A stretch of DNA of 64,000 nt from Budorcas taxicolor (GCF_023091745.1 NC_068913.1:13844001-13908000); one strand, 5' to 3'. Shown: positions 22,601 to 34,485, counted from the stretch's first letter. Numbers and translations are program-made. The notes: a model not told the origin generated them from the sequence alone.

Positions 22601-22913
22601 AGTCCATTCTGAAGGAGATCAGCCCTGGGATTTCTTTGGAAGGAATGATGCTAAAACTGAAACTCCAGTACTTTGGCCACCTCATTGGTAGAGTTGACTC
22701 ATTGGAAAAGACTCTGATGCTGGGATGGATTGGGGGCAGGAGGAGAAGGGGACGACCGAGGATGAGATGGCTGGATGGCATCAGTCTCAATGGACGTGAG
22801 TCTGAGTGAACTCCGGGAGTTGGTGATGGACAGGGAGGCCTGGCATACTGTTAGTCATGGGGTCGCAAAGAGTCGGACATGACTGAGCTACTGAACTGAA
22901 CTGGACTGAGCTG
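19627..22913 (+). mobile_element. Main body of the near full-length BovB
   Basis: This continues the element begun at 17067. The endonuclease is split: 20108-20404 is its N-terminal part, one base is lost near 20398, and 20388-20723 continues it. A small deletion near 20727 then forces a third frame. The reverse transcriptase frame runs 20751-22343 (530 codons), with Tyr-Ala-Asp-Asp at residues 461-464 (bases 22131-22142). A further frameshift near 22290 shifts the last 170 codons to 22285-22809. The 3' terminus carries the 'ctgaactgaactg' repeat, followed by the second ATTTATACTGC at 22914. The element is almost full length but inactive. Confidence 0.93.
19781..19893 (-). repeat. Bov-A-like segment inside BovB 5' region
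   Basis: A reversed Bov-A-like unit ('gaagtcgctcagtcgtgtcc' to 'caagaatactggagtgggt') interrupts the BovB 5' sequence between 'ccatgaacagt' and 'atgaaaaggcaaa'. No clear target-site duplication is seen. It may be a SINE half or a feature of this BovB subfamily. Confidence 0.6.
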
Positions 22914-23505
22914 ATTTATACTGCTAACTGTAAATTTTTAGTCTTATTACCTCCATCCTGTTTTATATTATTTGATTACTTTCTGTTGCTGTGATTTATT
23001 TTTCTCTAACCAATTACAGTTGTCCAAATTTTTTTTTTCTACAGATTTAAACCTTTGATATCCCCTTTTTACGAGACCAGAGGTTATCTTTAATTCTTTT
23101 CTCAGAGTTCTAATTTTATCTGAGTGGAGACATGTAAAAGGAACAGGCATATTATTGGAACAAAAATTAAAATTGCCCATCACTTCCGCCATGAAACATG
23201 TGTACACTTCATCTTTGGCAAGGCGCTCTCTTTGAAAATACCAATGGAGTTATAAGGGGATATCAGAAAGAAGACACCAGAGGATTGGTAAGCCTCTCTC
23301 TAAGCATTCTGCTCGTCTTTAAAATACCAGGGGAGATATGTGTCGATAAGCAAAATAGGAATGTATCCTGGCGCCAACCATGTCCCTAGCATCTTCCCTC
23401 AAGGTCAACGTCCTGCATTATTTATTTTGATTTATTTATTTTTGGATAGAGAATATATTTAGATGGCTCAAAAATAAAAATATATATATATTAAGAGAAG
23501 TTTTC

Positions 23506-23583
23506 TAGGGTTGGTTGAAAAGTTCACTCAGGGTGTTTGGTAAGATGGCGCAAAAACCCAAACAAACCTTTTGGCCAACCCAA
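23506..23583. mobile_element. Mariner-type MITE remnant
   Basis: About 78 bp with imperfect terminal inverted repeats: 'gggttggttgaaaagttcac' on the left and, reverse-complemented, 'gggttggccaaaaggtttgt' on the right. The right end matches the well-known mammalian mariner terminus. There is no room for a transposase. Confidence 0.75.
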
Positions 23584-24357
23584 TGTTTTTAACTCCACTC
23601 TTCCTCATCTAATTCTCCCCCACTACATGTAGCCACTTTCAGTAGATTTTCATGTGTTCTTTCAAAGTCCCTTTATATAGCACAAGGAAATACATATTTC
23701 CATTTCTTTAACATAAAATATACTATCCAGGTTTCTGTAGTTTTTTTTTTTCCACTTAGCAATATTCCTAGCAGATCCTTCCCTATTCATGTATAGTTTT
23801 CCCACTATTTGTAACCCCCCAGTAAGGCTATATGGCAACAGCAACCTACCATTCCTTTACCGACTCCCACCATTCTCTTATTAATTAGTTTCAACAAATT
23901 GCTATTACAAATAATACTTATAGTGAATAGACTAATTTATATGTCATATTCTACTCATGGAAAAGACCCTGGTGCAGGGAAAGATTGAAGGCAGGAGGAG
24001 AAGGGGATGACAGAGGATGAGATGGTTGGAATGCATCACCAACTAAATGGACATGAGTTTGAGCAAACTCCAGGAGATGGTAATGGACAGGGAAGCTTGG
24101 CATGGTACAGACCATGGGGTTGCAAAGAGTTGGACACGACTGAGTGACTGAACTGAGCTGATTCTACCAATAGGAATCTATGTATAAAAGTTAAGTTCAC
24201 AGATGTGGGATGGCTGGGTCACAGGATATATGCATTTCCAATTTTGATATTTTTACCAGATTGCTTTCCTTAGGGACCCTCACAATTTATACTTACAAAC
24301 AACAACACATCAATGCTTGTCGCCCACAGCCTACACCCCAGATACAGTGTGAAAAAA
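23584..24357 (-). mobile_element. Old L1 remnant split by a BovB tail
   Basis: AT-rich sequence resembling the reversed 3' region of old mammalian L1 lies on both sides of the BovB fragment at 23955-24160: 'tccctattcatgtatagttt' on the left and 'gggatggctgggtcacagga' on the right. It is highly diverged, and boundaries are approximate. Confidence 0.5.
23955..24160 (+). mobile_element. Short BovB 3' fragment with 7-bp TSD
   Basis: Final 206 bp of BovB, from 'tcatggaaaagaccctggtg' to the 'gactgaactgagctg' terminus. It is flanked by ATTCTAC at 23948-23954 and 24161-24167. Confidence 0.88.
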
Positions 24358-24572
24358 AAGTGAAAATGTTAGTTACTTAAGTCGTGTCCAACTCTTTGCA
24401 ACCCCAGGACAGTTGCCTTCCAGGCTCCTCTGTCCATGGAATTCTCCAGGCAAGGATACTGGAGTGGGTAGCCATTCCCTTATCCAGAGGATATTCCCAA
24501 CTCAGGGATTGAACCTGGGTCTCCTGCTTTGCAGACAGATTCTTCACAGTCTGAGCCACCAGGAAAGTCCCA
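24358..24572 (-). repeat. Bov-tA SINE
   Basis: Reversed full element, 'gttacttaagtcgtgtccaa' to 'gagccaccaggaaagtccc'. Confidence 0.9.
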
Positions 24573-26190
24573 TCTAGTCATATATTTGAAAGCAATTACT
24601 AATTCAATTGCTGTGACTACTTTGATTATACTGTTCACTCATTAATGTACTGTAGGTCTTTTTCTTATCAACTTCAAGGAATTCTTCACATGTTCCTATG
24701 ATGTAAAATACAGATAATTTTCTCAGTCTGTCTTTTGCTTTGCTTATGGTGTTTTTGTTTTGTAGACGTTTTATAAGCATATAAAGTTTTGTCAGTCTTT
24801 TCTTTTGTGACTTTTGTATTTTGAATAGTTAAAGAAGATTTATCCACTCCAAACTAATAAAGGAAATCTCTTGTATTTTTTTCCTACTACTTATGACATG
24901 AAAAGGGGCTCCAACTTAATTTTGTTTCAAATGACTACCTACTTGCCAGTACTATTTATTGAATAGTCCACTTTCTCCATCATTGGCTTTATATATTATC
25001 TATCAGTTCAGTTCAGTCACTCAGTTGTGTCCGACTCAGTGTCCGCAGCACACCAGGCCTCCCTGTCCATCACCAGCTCCCGGAGTTTACCCAAATTAAT
25101 GTCCATCAAGTCGGTGATACCATCCAGCCATCTCATCCTCTGTTGTCCCCTTCTCTTCCTGTCCCCAATCCCTCCCAGCTTCAGCATCTTTTCCAGCGAG
25201 TCAACTCTTCGCATGAGGTGGTCAAAGTATTGGAGTTTCAGTTTCAGCATCAGTCCCTCCAATGAACACCCAGGACTGATCTCCTTTAGGATGGACTGGT
25301 TGGATCTTCTTGCAGTCCAAGGGACTCTCAAGAGTCTTCTCCACACCACAGTTCAAAAGCATCAATTCTTTGGCACTCAGCTTTCTTCACAATCCAACTC
25401 TCACATCCATACATGACCACTGAAAAAACCATAGCCTTGACTAGACAGACCTTTGTTGGCAAGGTCTGTTGTTTTTAACATGCTGTCTAGGTTGGTCATA
25501 ACTTTTCTTCCAAGGAGTAAGCATCTTTTAATTTCATGGCTGCAGTCACAATCTGCAGTGGTTTTGGAGCCCCTCAAAAAATAAAGTCTGACAGTTTCCA
25601 CTGTTTCCCCATCTATTTCTCATGAAGTGATGGAACCAGATGCCATGATCTCAGTTTTCTGAATGTTATCTATAATGTATAGTATATTCATTCATGTGTA
25701 TGTAATAATTTATGTACTTTTTACTCTGTATCACTAGCTACTTATGCAACAGCCCTATGTAGTTTTAATTATAGAGGCTCTAATATATGTTATATTATGT
25801 CATAATATGTTATAAAATAATATAGTGATAAATCTAATGAAAGTATACTTCTTGTTACAGGTCTTTGACTCATTTTGAAGTAATTTTTGTATGTGGTATA
25901 AAGTAAGAGTTCAACTTCATGCTTTTGCATGTGAACATCCAGTTTTCCCAGCACAACTTATTGCAAAGACTGTCCTTTTCCCCATTAAATATTCTTGGCA
26001 CCCAGACTGCAAATCAATTGATAACTTTCAACCTATGTGTGTCATTAGATCTGAAGTGAGTTTTTTGTATACAGTATAGAGTTGAATAATATTTTTCATT
26101 CTGCCAATCTCTGACTTTTGATTGAAGAGTTTAATCCGTTTAACTTTTAAAACAATTACTTATAAAAGGACTTACTTCTGACATTTTGTT
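24573..26190 (-). mobile_element. Old L1 3' region interrupted by BovB
   Basis: On both sides of the BovB at 25004-25665 the DNA resembles reversed L1 3' sequence. The clearest part is 25900-26030 ('gcatgtgaacatccagtttt', 'ttccccattaaatattcttg'), a block common to old L1 families. It has no coding capacity. Confidence 0.55.
25004..25665 (-). mobile_element. 5'-truncated BovB with 8-bp TSD
   Basis: Reversed 662-bp BovB 3' end. Flanking direct repeats are TTATCTAT at 24996-25003 and 25666-25673. The C-terminal ORF2 part is broken: open pieces occur at 25017-25349 and 25401-25601, with a deletion near 25470. Confidence 0.92.
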
Positions 26191-26204
26191 CACTGTTTTA
26201 GATA

Positions 26205-26508
26205 TTGTTGTTGTTCAGTCGCCCAGTAGTGTCCAACTCTTTGCGACCCCATGGACTGCAGCACGCCAAGCTTCCCTGTCCATCACCAACTCCCAGAGCG
26301 TGCTGAAACTCATGTGCATTGAGTCAGTGATGTCATCCAACCATCTCATCCTCTGTAGTCTCCTTCTCCCCCTGCCTTCAATCTTTCCCAGAGACAAGGT
26401 CTTTTCTAATGAGTCAGCTCTTTGCATCAGGTGGCCAAAGTATTGGAGGTTCAGCTACAGCATCAGTCCTTCCAATGAATATCCAGGATTGATTTCCTTT
26501 AGGATGGA
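26205..26508 (-). mobile_element. BovB 3' fragment
   Basis: Reversed BovB terminus starting 'gttgttgttcagtcgcccag'. It extends through the last ORF2 codons (26215-26427) to 'ctttaggatggact'. Target-site repeats are not convincing. Confidence 0.85.
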
Positions 26509-26664
26509 CTATTTTAAACATATCATGTACCTTTTATCTCCTCATTCTTCTATCACTGCCCTCTTCAGTGCTTAGTTGATTTTTTGAAGTGAAATTCTTT
26601 AATTTCCTTCTCATTTACTTTGTGTACATTGTATAAATATTTCCTTGTGGTTACCATAGGACTC

Positions 26665-26910
26665 ATGTCTTTCCTAGTGGCTCAGACACTAAAGAATCTG
26701 TCTACAACGCAGGAGACCTGGATTTGATCCTTGGTTTGGGTAGATCCCCTGGAGAAGGGCATGGCAAACCCCTCCAGTATACTTGCCTGGAAAATTCCAT
26801 GGACAGAGAAGTATGGCAGGCTACAGTCCATGGGGTTGCAAAGAGTCAGATAAGACTAAACTTCTAACACACACAAGCACACACACACTCATACACACAC
26901 ACCCCCCCCC
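26665..26910 (+). repeat. Bov-tA SINE with (CA)n tail
   Basis: Forward SINE from 'catgtctttcctagtggctc' to 'cagataagactaaacttcta', followed by an imperfect CA microsatellite (26868-26903) and a C run. Confidence 0.9.
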
Positions 26911-27261
26911 ACCAAGAGAACTCACACTAAACATTTTAATTTGAATTGATACCACCTTCAGTAGCATACAAAAATTCTGCTACTATATAGCAGTACCCCC
27001 CCTTTATGCTATTGACGAGACAAACTATGTTTTATCTATTATGTCACATAACAGATTTATATAATTATTTTTATGGATTTGTCTTTAGATCATGTAAAAA
27101 ATAAAAAGTGTAGTTATGTTACAAACCAAAATTACAGTAACACTGGCTTTTAAATTTGCCCATGTATTTGCCTCTATTGGAGATCTTTATTTCTTTGTAT
27201 GGTTTCAAGTTACTGTTGAATGTCCTTTCATTACACCCCAAAGGATTCCCTTCAGCATTCT

Positions 27262-27455
27262 TATGTGCGTGCATGTTCACTTGCTAAGTTGAGACCAAAT
27301 GGACTGTGGCCCACTAGGCTCCTCTGTCCATGGGATTTCCCAGGCAAGTGGTTGCCATTTCCTTCTCCAGGGGATCTTCCTGACCCAGGGATTGAATCCT
27401 GGTCTCCTGTATTGGCAGGAGTGTTCTTTACCACTGAGCCACCAGGGAGGCATAT
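27262..27455 (-). repeat. Bov-tA SINE
   Basis: Reversed element with 'gggattgaatcctggtctcc' and its 5' end at 'gagccaccagggaggc'. Its 3' part is shortened at 'cttgctaagttgagacc'. Confidence 0.88.
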
Positions 27456-28010
27456 TTAATGGTTAAGAAAAAAAGGCCTCCCCCAGCTATTGTTTATCTG
27501 GAAATATTCGATTACATCCTCATTTTTTAAAACCTGGGTATAGAACTCTGTTTAAAGTTTTTTCTAGGCAGAAAGAATTATGAGGAACATGATAGGAAAA
27601 GACTCAACTTCCTGGAACTGATTTTTAGTAGAAATCTGGATTCACAAAACTGCCATTTACAGCTACTGTAAATCTGGATTTACAGAGAGCTCAAAGACAT
27701 AATAAGGAATCGATTATTTGAAATTACAGGAAGATATATTCTTGTTGTGCAGTGTCAGAAAGCTTAGAAAAATTGGGTCCTGCACTAATGTGGAAAACGG
27801 AACTCACAAGCAACAAATTTGCATATAGAGATAAGGAGATTTTCAAGAAAAATTGTTGGAGATACTCCTGATTTGCCTACAGTTAAATATGACAGCAAGG
27901 AGAAATTGAGGGAAGAAATATTATATACAGTATATACTAAAAGTTAACTTTTGAAATTCTAGCCTCTCTAGGTGACAAATAAGGCCTAGAGACAGAAATG
28001 GCTACCAAAA
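27456..28010. other. Intergenic DNA, nothing recognised
   Basis: AT-rich sequence with no open frame of note and no repeat consensus that I can name. Confidence 0.4.
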
Positions 28011-28084
28011 GTGTGGCAGAAGGAAAGAGGTGGATGAGCCAAATGGTCAAACGTCTCTGATTCACACAATTGGTCCTCTAAAGT

Positions 28085-28480
28085 CGTATTACTGCCATAT
28101 CCTCTTGTCCCTTCAAGTAAGAAAACTGAGGTCACAGGACTTCCCTGGTAGTTCAGTGGTTGAGAATCCATCTGCCAATGCAGGGGACATAGGTCCCTGG
28201 TCAGGAAGGTTCCACCCGCCATGGGGCACCTAAGCCTGGACCCCATAACCATGCACCCTAGGGCCCATGCTCCAAACAGTAGAAGCCAGCTCATCTAGAG
28301 AGCAGCCCCCACTCACCACATAGAGAACGCTTATGCACAGCAATAAGACTCAGCTCAGCCAACTTTAAAAAAAAAAAATTTTTTTTTCTTTTAAAGATGG
28401 CAAAGGAAAAAAAAAAAGGAAACTGAGGTCCCATGGCTAATAGGTGGCTGAGCTGGGATTTGAACTCAGGGAACCAGTTT
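28085..28480 (+). repeat. MIR remnant split by a CHR SINE
   Basis: A MIR-type core ('aaactgaggtc...tggctgagctgggatttgaa') is present at 28420-28470. Its upstream part ends at 28133, where the CHR SINE has inserted. A further MIR-like block may occur at 28545-28670. Confidence 0.55.
28134..28419 (+). repeat. CHR-type SINE
   Basis: A tRNA-Glu-derived SINE distinct from Bov-tA. It begins 'acaggacttccctggtagtt', with the body 'ctgccaatgcaggggacata', then non-BovB sequence and A-rich/T-rich tail runs. It is flanked by AAACTGAGGTC at 28123-28133 and 28420-28430. Confidence 0.8.
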
Positions 28481-28998
28481 CTATACTCTTTACCACCACA
28501 TGACAAGCATCCTCTCCCCACCCCAGAGGATGTTCATCCTGCCCTTTTTATGGCTAAGGGAACAGAGACCCCTATTTCACAGAACCTCACACAGCTAGTG
28601 AGGAGAGTAAAAACAGAGTTAAACTCATGCGTCTACTTTCAAGTCTTGCGCTCTCCTATACTGTACACCCTTTGCTTTTCTAAAAAAGAAAAAATTTTAA
28701 AAATTTAAATGTATTCAGTCACATAAATGACCACTGCAAGAGACTAAGGGTGTGCCTCCCAGATCTTTCCAATCAAACCACAGGGCCTCAAAGAAACGTA
28801 GAAGCGCTGTCCCTTGGCCATCTCAGCAGGAAATGAGATAGGCTATCTTTATCAAAGATAGAGAAGGGATTAGCTCAAAAGAGTCTAGGGATCTGGTGTT
28901 TGTCTACTGAAGCTGATCTCCATGAGATCCATGGAAATCCATTAAGTTCTTGAGAAAAGGTAAAGATAAAATTTAAAGGAAATTGTTTAATACCTCCC

Positions 28999-29275
28999 TG
29001 CTGCTGCTGCTAAGTCACTTCAGTCGTGTCCGACTCTGTGCGACCCCATAGACGGCAGCCCACCAGGCTCCCCAGTCCCTGGAATTCTCCAGGCAAGAAC
29101 ACTGGAGTGGGTTCCCATTTCCTTCTCCAATGCATGGAAGTGGAAAGTGAAAGTGAAGTCGCTCAGTCGTGTCCGACTCCTAGCGACCCCATGGACTGCA
29201 GCCTACCAGGCTCCTCCGTCCATGGGATTTTCCAGGCAAGAGTACTGGAGTGGGGTGCCATCGCCTTCTCCCAAA
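28999..29275 (-). repeat. Bov-A2 SINE
   Basis: Two reversed Bov-A units (about 28999-29125 and 29148-29275) preceded by a (CTG)n tail, the reverse of the usual (CAG)n. Confidence 0.9.
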
Positions 29276-29305
29276 TTCTACTGGCAAGAAGCAGGCTAAT
29301 AATAC

Positions 29306-29576
29306 ATGCTGCTGCTGCTAAGTCGCATCAATCATGTCCGACTCTGTGTGACCCCATAGACGGCAGCGCACCAGGCTCCCCTGTCCCTGGGATTCTCCAG
29401 GCAAGAATACCGGAGTGGGTTGCCATTTCCTTCTCCAATGCATGAAAGGGAAAAGTGAAAGTGAAGTTGCTCAGTCGACTCCTAGAGACCTCATGGACTG
29501 CAGCCTACCAGGCTCCTCCATCCACAGGACTTTCCAGGCAAGAGTACTGGAGTAGGTTGCCATTGCCTTCTCTGGA
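29306..29576 (-). repeat. Bov-A2 SINE
   Basis: A second dimer in the same orientation 30 bp to the right of the first, again with a leading (CTG)n at 29309-29319. The second monomer has a small deletion near 29478. Confidence 0.9.
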
Positions 29577-32500
29577 TAATACATGCTACCTTTCACGACA
29601 TTAGAATAAGTGATTCAAATATCTTTCATGAAATTAGAATGAGTGACTCAAATGAGTGTTTTTAGATGGAAGCAAGAGTCACATATGATTTTTCCCAAGC
29701 CTTGAGACGTAATATAAGAAAAAACATTTGTCCAACTGGATTTTGGGACTGTTAATGGACCAATGTTTCCTTTTAATCTACTATTTTCTCACCCTTTTGA
29801 GCCAGAATGTTGATAACTGTTATCCTACAGTTTGCTCATCATTGTAGCCAAGGTGCGTTGGGGGAAAATAACTTATTTCTTTGGTTTCACAGGGTCATAG
29901 GTTAAGAGAAATCAGACTTCAAGAACTTCACTTAATAGATGATATCCAGGAGCCTTATTTGCATCTTTTAAAAATAATGTTTGATAATGAATTTTGGACT
30001 TGGAGCTGATAATATCATGAAATTCAGATTTAGATGATGAGATTTTTTCTTTTTTTTTTTTTACTTTAAACAGATTCTATAATAGGATGATATTCCCGGG
30101 AATATTGCCCCTAGGAAAGAAGCAAATGTTTGGAAAGGACATGAATCTTTGGGAACTAGTGGAAGGACTGTAATACGTAGAATTTTCCATTATTCATACT
30201 TGGTATAATTATATCCTGTATAATCGCCTCTCATTGAGTATAGAGGGGACTAAGGAAAAGGTGTGATTTGATGACTAACCAGTTGACTTTCAGTTCATTG
30301 AAAAAGTGATTGTCCTCAAGTCAGACCTAATTAAATGAGCCCTTAAAATAATGTCTGAGCCATTTCTAAAGAGAGAGATTCAAAATGAGAGAGGTTCTCC
30401 TGCTGACCTTGAAAAAGGAAATACCACATTGTGAATAACTACACAAGGGACAAGGAACGGGGAGTAAAACTGAGGAAGTGAGGGGGTCTCCAACCTACAC
30501 CCACCAAGAGAGCAGGGTTTCAGTACTGTAACCACAAGGAACTGAATTCTTCCAGCAATCCATGAGCTTGGAAGAGCACCCCGAGTCTCAAACGAGATCA
30601 TAGCCAGGCCAGTACCCTGAGTTCAGTCTGGTGAGACCCTGGGCAGAGGCCTCACCTAATCCATACCCAGACTCTTGACTCATGGAGACTGTGAAATCAT
30701 TGTGTTATTCTAAGCTGTTAAGTGTATAATTTCTATATAGCAATTGAAAACAAACCATTGATTATTATACATCTCCAATGCTTCCCTCTTTTAAAAAGAA
30801 GTACCCACTGTATTTATCAAGTCTCTATCTCATCATACTATGAGAAACTGTGGAAATGAGACCAATCACTCAGTTTAGTATATCTTCATATCAAGAGGGG
30901 CCACACTCAAGGATGTGATCTACATCTGATGTAGCTCATAAAATCTTGTACTTCAAGTCTGCTGCTGTATTAGGATGAGAATTTGGAGCCTGGAAAGGTG
31001 TTTAGTATAGTTTGCATGTGAAAGGAACATGAACATTCAGGGCCAGTGTGCAGGCTATGGTAGCTTGATTATATTAATGGCCCCAGTTAATAACTGTACC
31101 ATATTTAGTATGCCTGTAAGCTTATAGGGGTAATCCTTTTCTTCTCCTACTCTGATTTAGGGCTCAATCAGTTTACTTGCTTTGACAAATGACATATTAG
31201 AAACTGTGTCACAAAGTGTGGCTTGAAAGAAGTAGATTTTCTGCTAACTTCGTTGTGTTTCTGCCATGCTATCAGAAAATGCCCATGAATAAAAGTGCCC
31301 AATTAAATGAAATAAACTTGGAGGAAACCAAGCGTTCCCACCATACCAGTTGAGGCCATCCTAGATTAGTAGTCAGTCAGCACCACAACACATGAGGAAA
31401 TTTAACTGAGACTAGAAGAAACTTCTAATAAAAGCCAGCCTAAATGGTTGACTTAAAGTGAGCCCCAAAACGCTTATCATTTTGAGGGTAATTTGTTACA
31501 CAGCGGAACTGTAGCAGTAGATAAAAGACACCAAGAAATCAGATACTTAGCATAATCCAGTTGAAGCAGACATCTTCCAACTCGTTGAAAAAAATTGAGG
31601 CACTTGTCATTTCTCACAAAATAGGCTTGTGAGTCACCCTGATGCAGAATTTGTCATCATGATAGATCCAAGCTCCTTTAAGAAACACCTCATATGTATA
31701 TCTAATCCATGATTATGTGATAGCTGTATCACCAATGGCACTGGTATGTCTCTCCAGAAATTCCATGTCCAGTCAATAAATAATTCATTGAGATGACCTT
31801 AACTATCTAGCTTGGCCTGTGGTTCATGATCTTAATATTCAGATCCCTGAACACAAAGAGGAATCCATTTTAATTATTCACTTCAATTTGTCAATAATTT
31901 TCACAGATGAGGAATCCCCACAGATAAATTAAGCCATAACTATTTACTTTTGAAATGTGTTTGTTCTTCCTTAGGTTTGTCTAAGATAGCCCCGTGTTAT
32001 ACATTCACCTGAAACAGGACCCCTGGACTTCATTATCTATATCCAAAACAGAACCTTTGAACACTTTGCACTGAAATAGACATTACCACACTTTAGTATA
32101 CATGTCCAGTTAACGTTTTACTATCTGTGATAGCCAACAGAATTTGTTTCAGAGGCTTACCACCAACTTATATACACAAAAATTTGGCAAATGGCATAGA
32201 AAATTCCTGAGACAGCATGTCTAACCTTGCTCTTTGCACTGGTAAGACCTGTCTGTCCTTTGTAATTAGGAAAAAAAACATTCAAAACAAAACTCTTGGT
32301 TTTATCCTTGACATATATTCTTTGCTCAACCTTTTCAAACTCAGTAAATAAAAAATATACCCAAGAACTAGGACAAAGCTCCGGAAATTATTTTCGTTCC
32401 TCCTTTCCCCACATTTTCAAGTCATCAACAAATCCCATCAGTTCTTTATACAAAATTATTCCTCAAAGACAAATAGTTCTGTTTTTTCTTCCTCATCTGC

Positions 32501-33180
32501 GTTCTCAAAAGTTGCTCCCCTTTCCTCTACATTTAACCCCTTGCTCTTTTATCCGTTCTTAACATTTTAGTTAGTGCTATCTTTAAGAATTTTTGAGATA
32601 ATTTCAGATTTGCAAAGCATTTTAAATACAGTATAACTTTACCACATATTCAAATTTATGAAACATTAATATTTCATCACACTTGAATTTTTATTTCTAT
32701 CTATATATCTATCTCTCTAGCTATAAAATTTATTTTCTAAAAGAGCTGAGAATTTCAGCTCAAGACACACATTGCATTTGGTTGTAATGTCTCTTTAGTC
32801 TCTTTTAATCTCGAGTTCTTCAGATATATATATCAATAAGCTTGATGCTTTTGAACAATAAGGCCAGGTACTTCATAGAACATCCCTCATTTCGGTGTTA
32901 TCAGATGTTTCTTCTTTTCTAAATTTAGGATAGGCATTTCTGGCAAGAATATCACAGAAATGGTGGTTCTTTTGTTGCAGTCTTTCAGGAAGCATGTGGT
33001 ATCAACTTGCCCCATTAATTACTGGTGATGGGTAACTTTAATAGCTTGGTTCAAATAGTGTCTTTCAGACTTTTTTTTACAGTAAAGTTACTGCTTTTTG
33101 CCAAGGTTATTGTTAAGATATATTGATCAAAGCAGGATATTTAAGAGATATTTACACGTCCATATTCACTTATTCACTCC
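29577..33180. other. Intergenic DNA with faint MaLR-like traces
   Basis: No gene is supported over 3.6 kb. The stretch 30400-30740 resembles a decayed ERVL-MaLR (MLT1-like) LTR, judged by the 'ctcttgactcatggagactg' block and a following 'taagctgttaag' segment. Bases 31450-31530 hold a similar end block. Otherwise the DNA is AT-rich, and short frames such as 32296-32562 show no domain. Confidence 0.4.
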
Positions 33181-33955
33181 TCTATTATTTTCAATAGCCA
33201 AGGGGTAGAAGCAAATCAAATGTCTATCAACAGATGAAAGGATAAAGAAAACGTGATACAGATATACAATGAAATATTAGGCTGCCTTAAAAAAAGAAGG
33301 AAATCCTGTCATATGCTACACCAAGAACGAACTTCAAGGACATTAGGCTACCTGAAATAAGCCAGTCATAAAAGGACAGATGTTATATTATTCCATTCAC
33401 ATGAAACAGTCAAAAAATCATAATAGAAAGTAGAAAGGTAGTTGCCAAGACTGAGACAAGGGGAGGAGAAATGAGTGTTTCATGATTATACAGTCTCAAT
33501 TTTGGAAGATGACAAAGTTCCAGAAATCTGTTGCACTACAATGTGAATACAGTTAACATGATTCAACTGTACAGTTAGAAAGAGTTAAGACTGCAAATTT
33601 AAAGAACAAGATGGCCAGAACACTATGTAAAAAATGTTCACCTTTAATGGTAATTAAGCAAATATTAATTAGGAAACAAACTTACAGGTTGCTGGGGGGA
33701 AGGACGGGTGGAAGGAATTGTTAGATAACTTGGAATCAACATGTACGCACTACCATATTTAAAATGGATAACCAACAGGACCCACTGTATAGCACAGGAA
33801 CTCTGCTCAGTGTTATGTGGCAGCCTGGATGGGAGGGGAGTTTGGGGGAGAATGGATACATACGTATGTACGGCTGAGTCCCTTTGCTGTCCACCTGAAA
33901 ATATCACAATGTTGATAATCTGCTATACTCCAATACAAAATTAAAAAGAAGTTTT
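33180..33955 (+). mobile_element. L1 3' region
   Basis: Decayed L1 3' sequence ('caaatgtctatcaacagatg' near 33220) leads into a better preserved 3' terminus at 33690-33950 ('ggataaccaacaggacccac', 'ctatactccaatacaaaatt'). These may be two different L1 insertions. Confidence 0.7.
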
Positions 33956-34231
33956 TAAGAAGATTGCTTTGTCAATCTACATTCTGGTTGTAGGAAAGTA
34001 CCACAATTTATTTATTCAATCTCTTAATTGTGGTATTAAAAATACTTTCAAAATTTTGCTGCAACAAACAATCTTATGTGTAAAAATTATATATTAATTA
34101 GAACCAATAGTAGCAATGAATATTATCATTATTGTCATCTTTGCCAACCAGCCTTTGCATGGATTAGGGTGTAAATTGATATTATAATCTTTTTCTTTCT
34201 TATTGGAGTATAGCTTGGTATTGGGCTGTGT

Positions 34232-34438
34232 TTCCCTGGTGGCTCAGTGGCAAAGAATCTGCCTGTCAATGCAGGAAACACAGGTTTGATCCCTGGGTCA
34301 GAAAGATCTCCTGGAGAAGGAAATGGCAGCCCATTCCAGTATTCTTGCCTGAGAAATCCCAAGGACAGAGGAGCGTGGTGAGCTGCAACTCATGGAGTTG
34401 CAGAGAGTTGGACACGACTTAGCAACTAAACAACAACA
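34232..34438 (+). repeat. Bov-tA SINE
   Basis: Forward full element, 'ttccctggtggctcagtggc' to 'gacacgacttagcaactaaa', ending in 'caacaacaaa'. Confidence 0.92.
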
Positions 34439-34485
34439 AACATAGTTTGGTCTTACCTTCTTGAAAGCATTTTGACAATTAACAC

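Noticed and set aside
26868..29576. CRISPR-like array from spaced similar blocks
   Set aside because: The repeated units are SINE monomers of 100-200 bp with BovB-derived tails in a mammalian genome, not short direct repeats with unique spacers.
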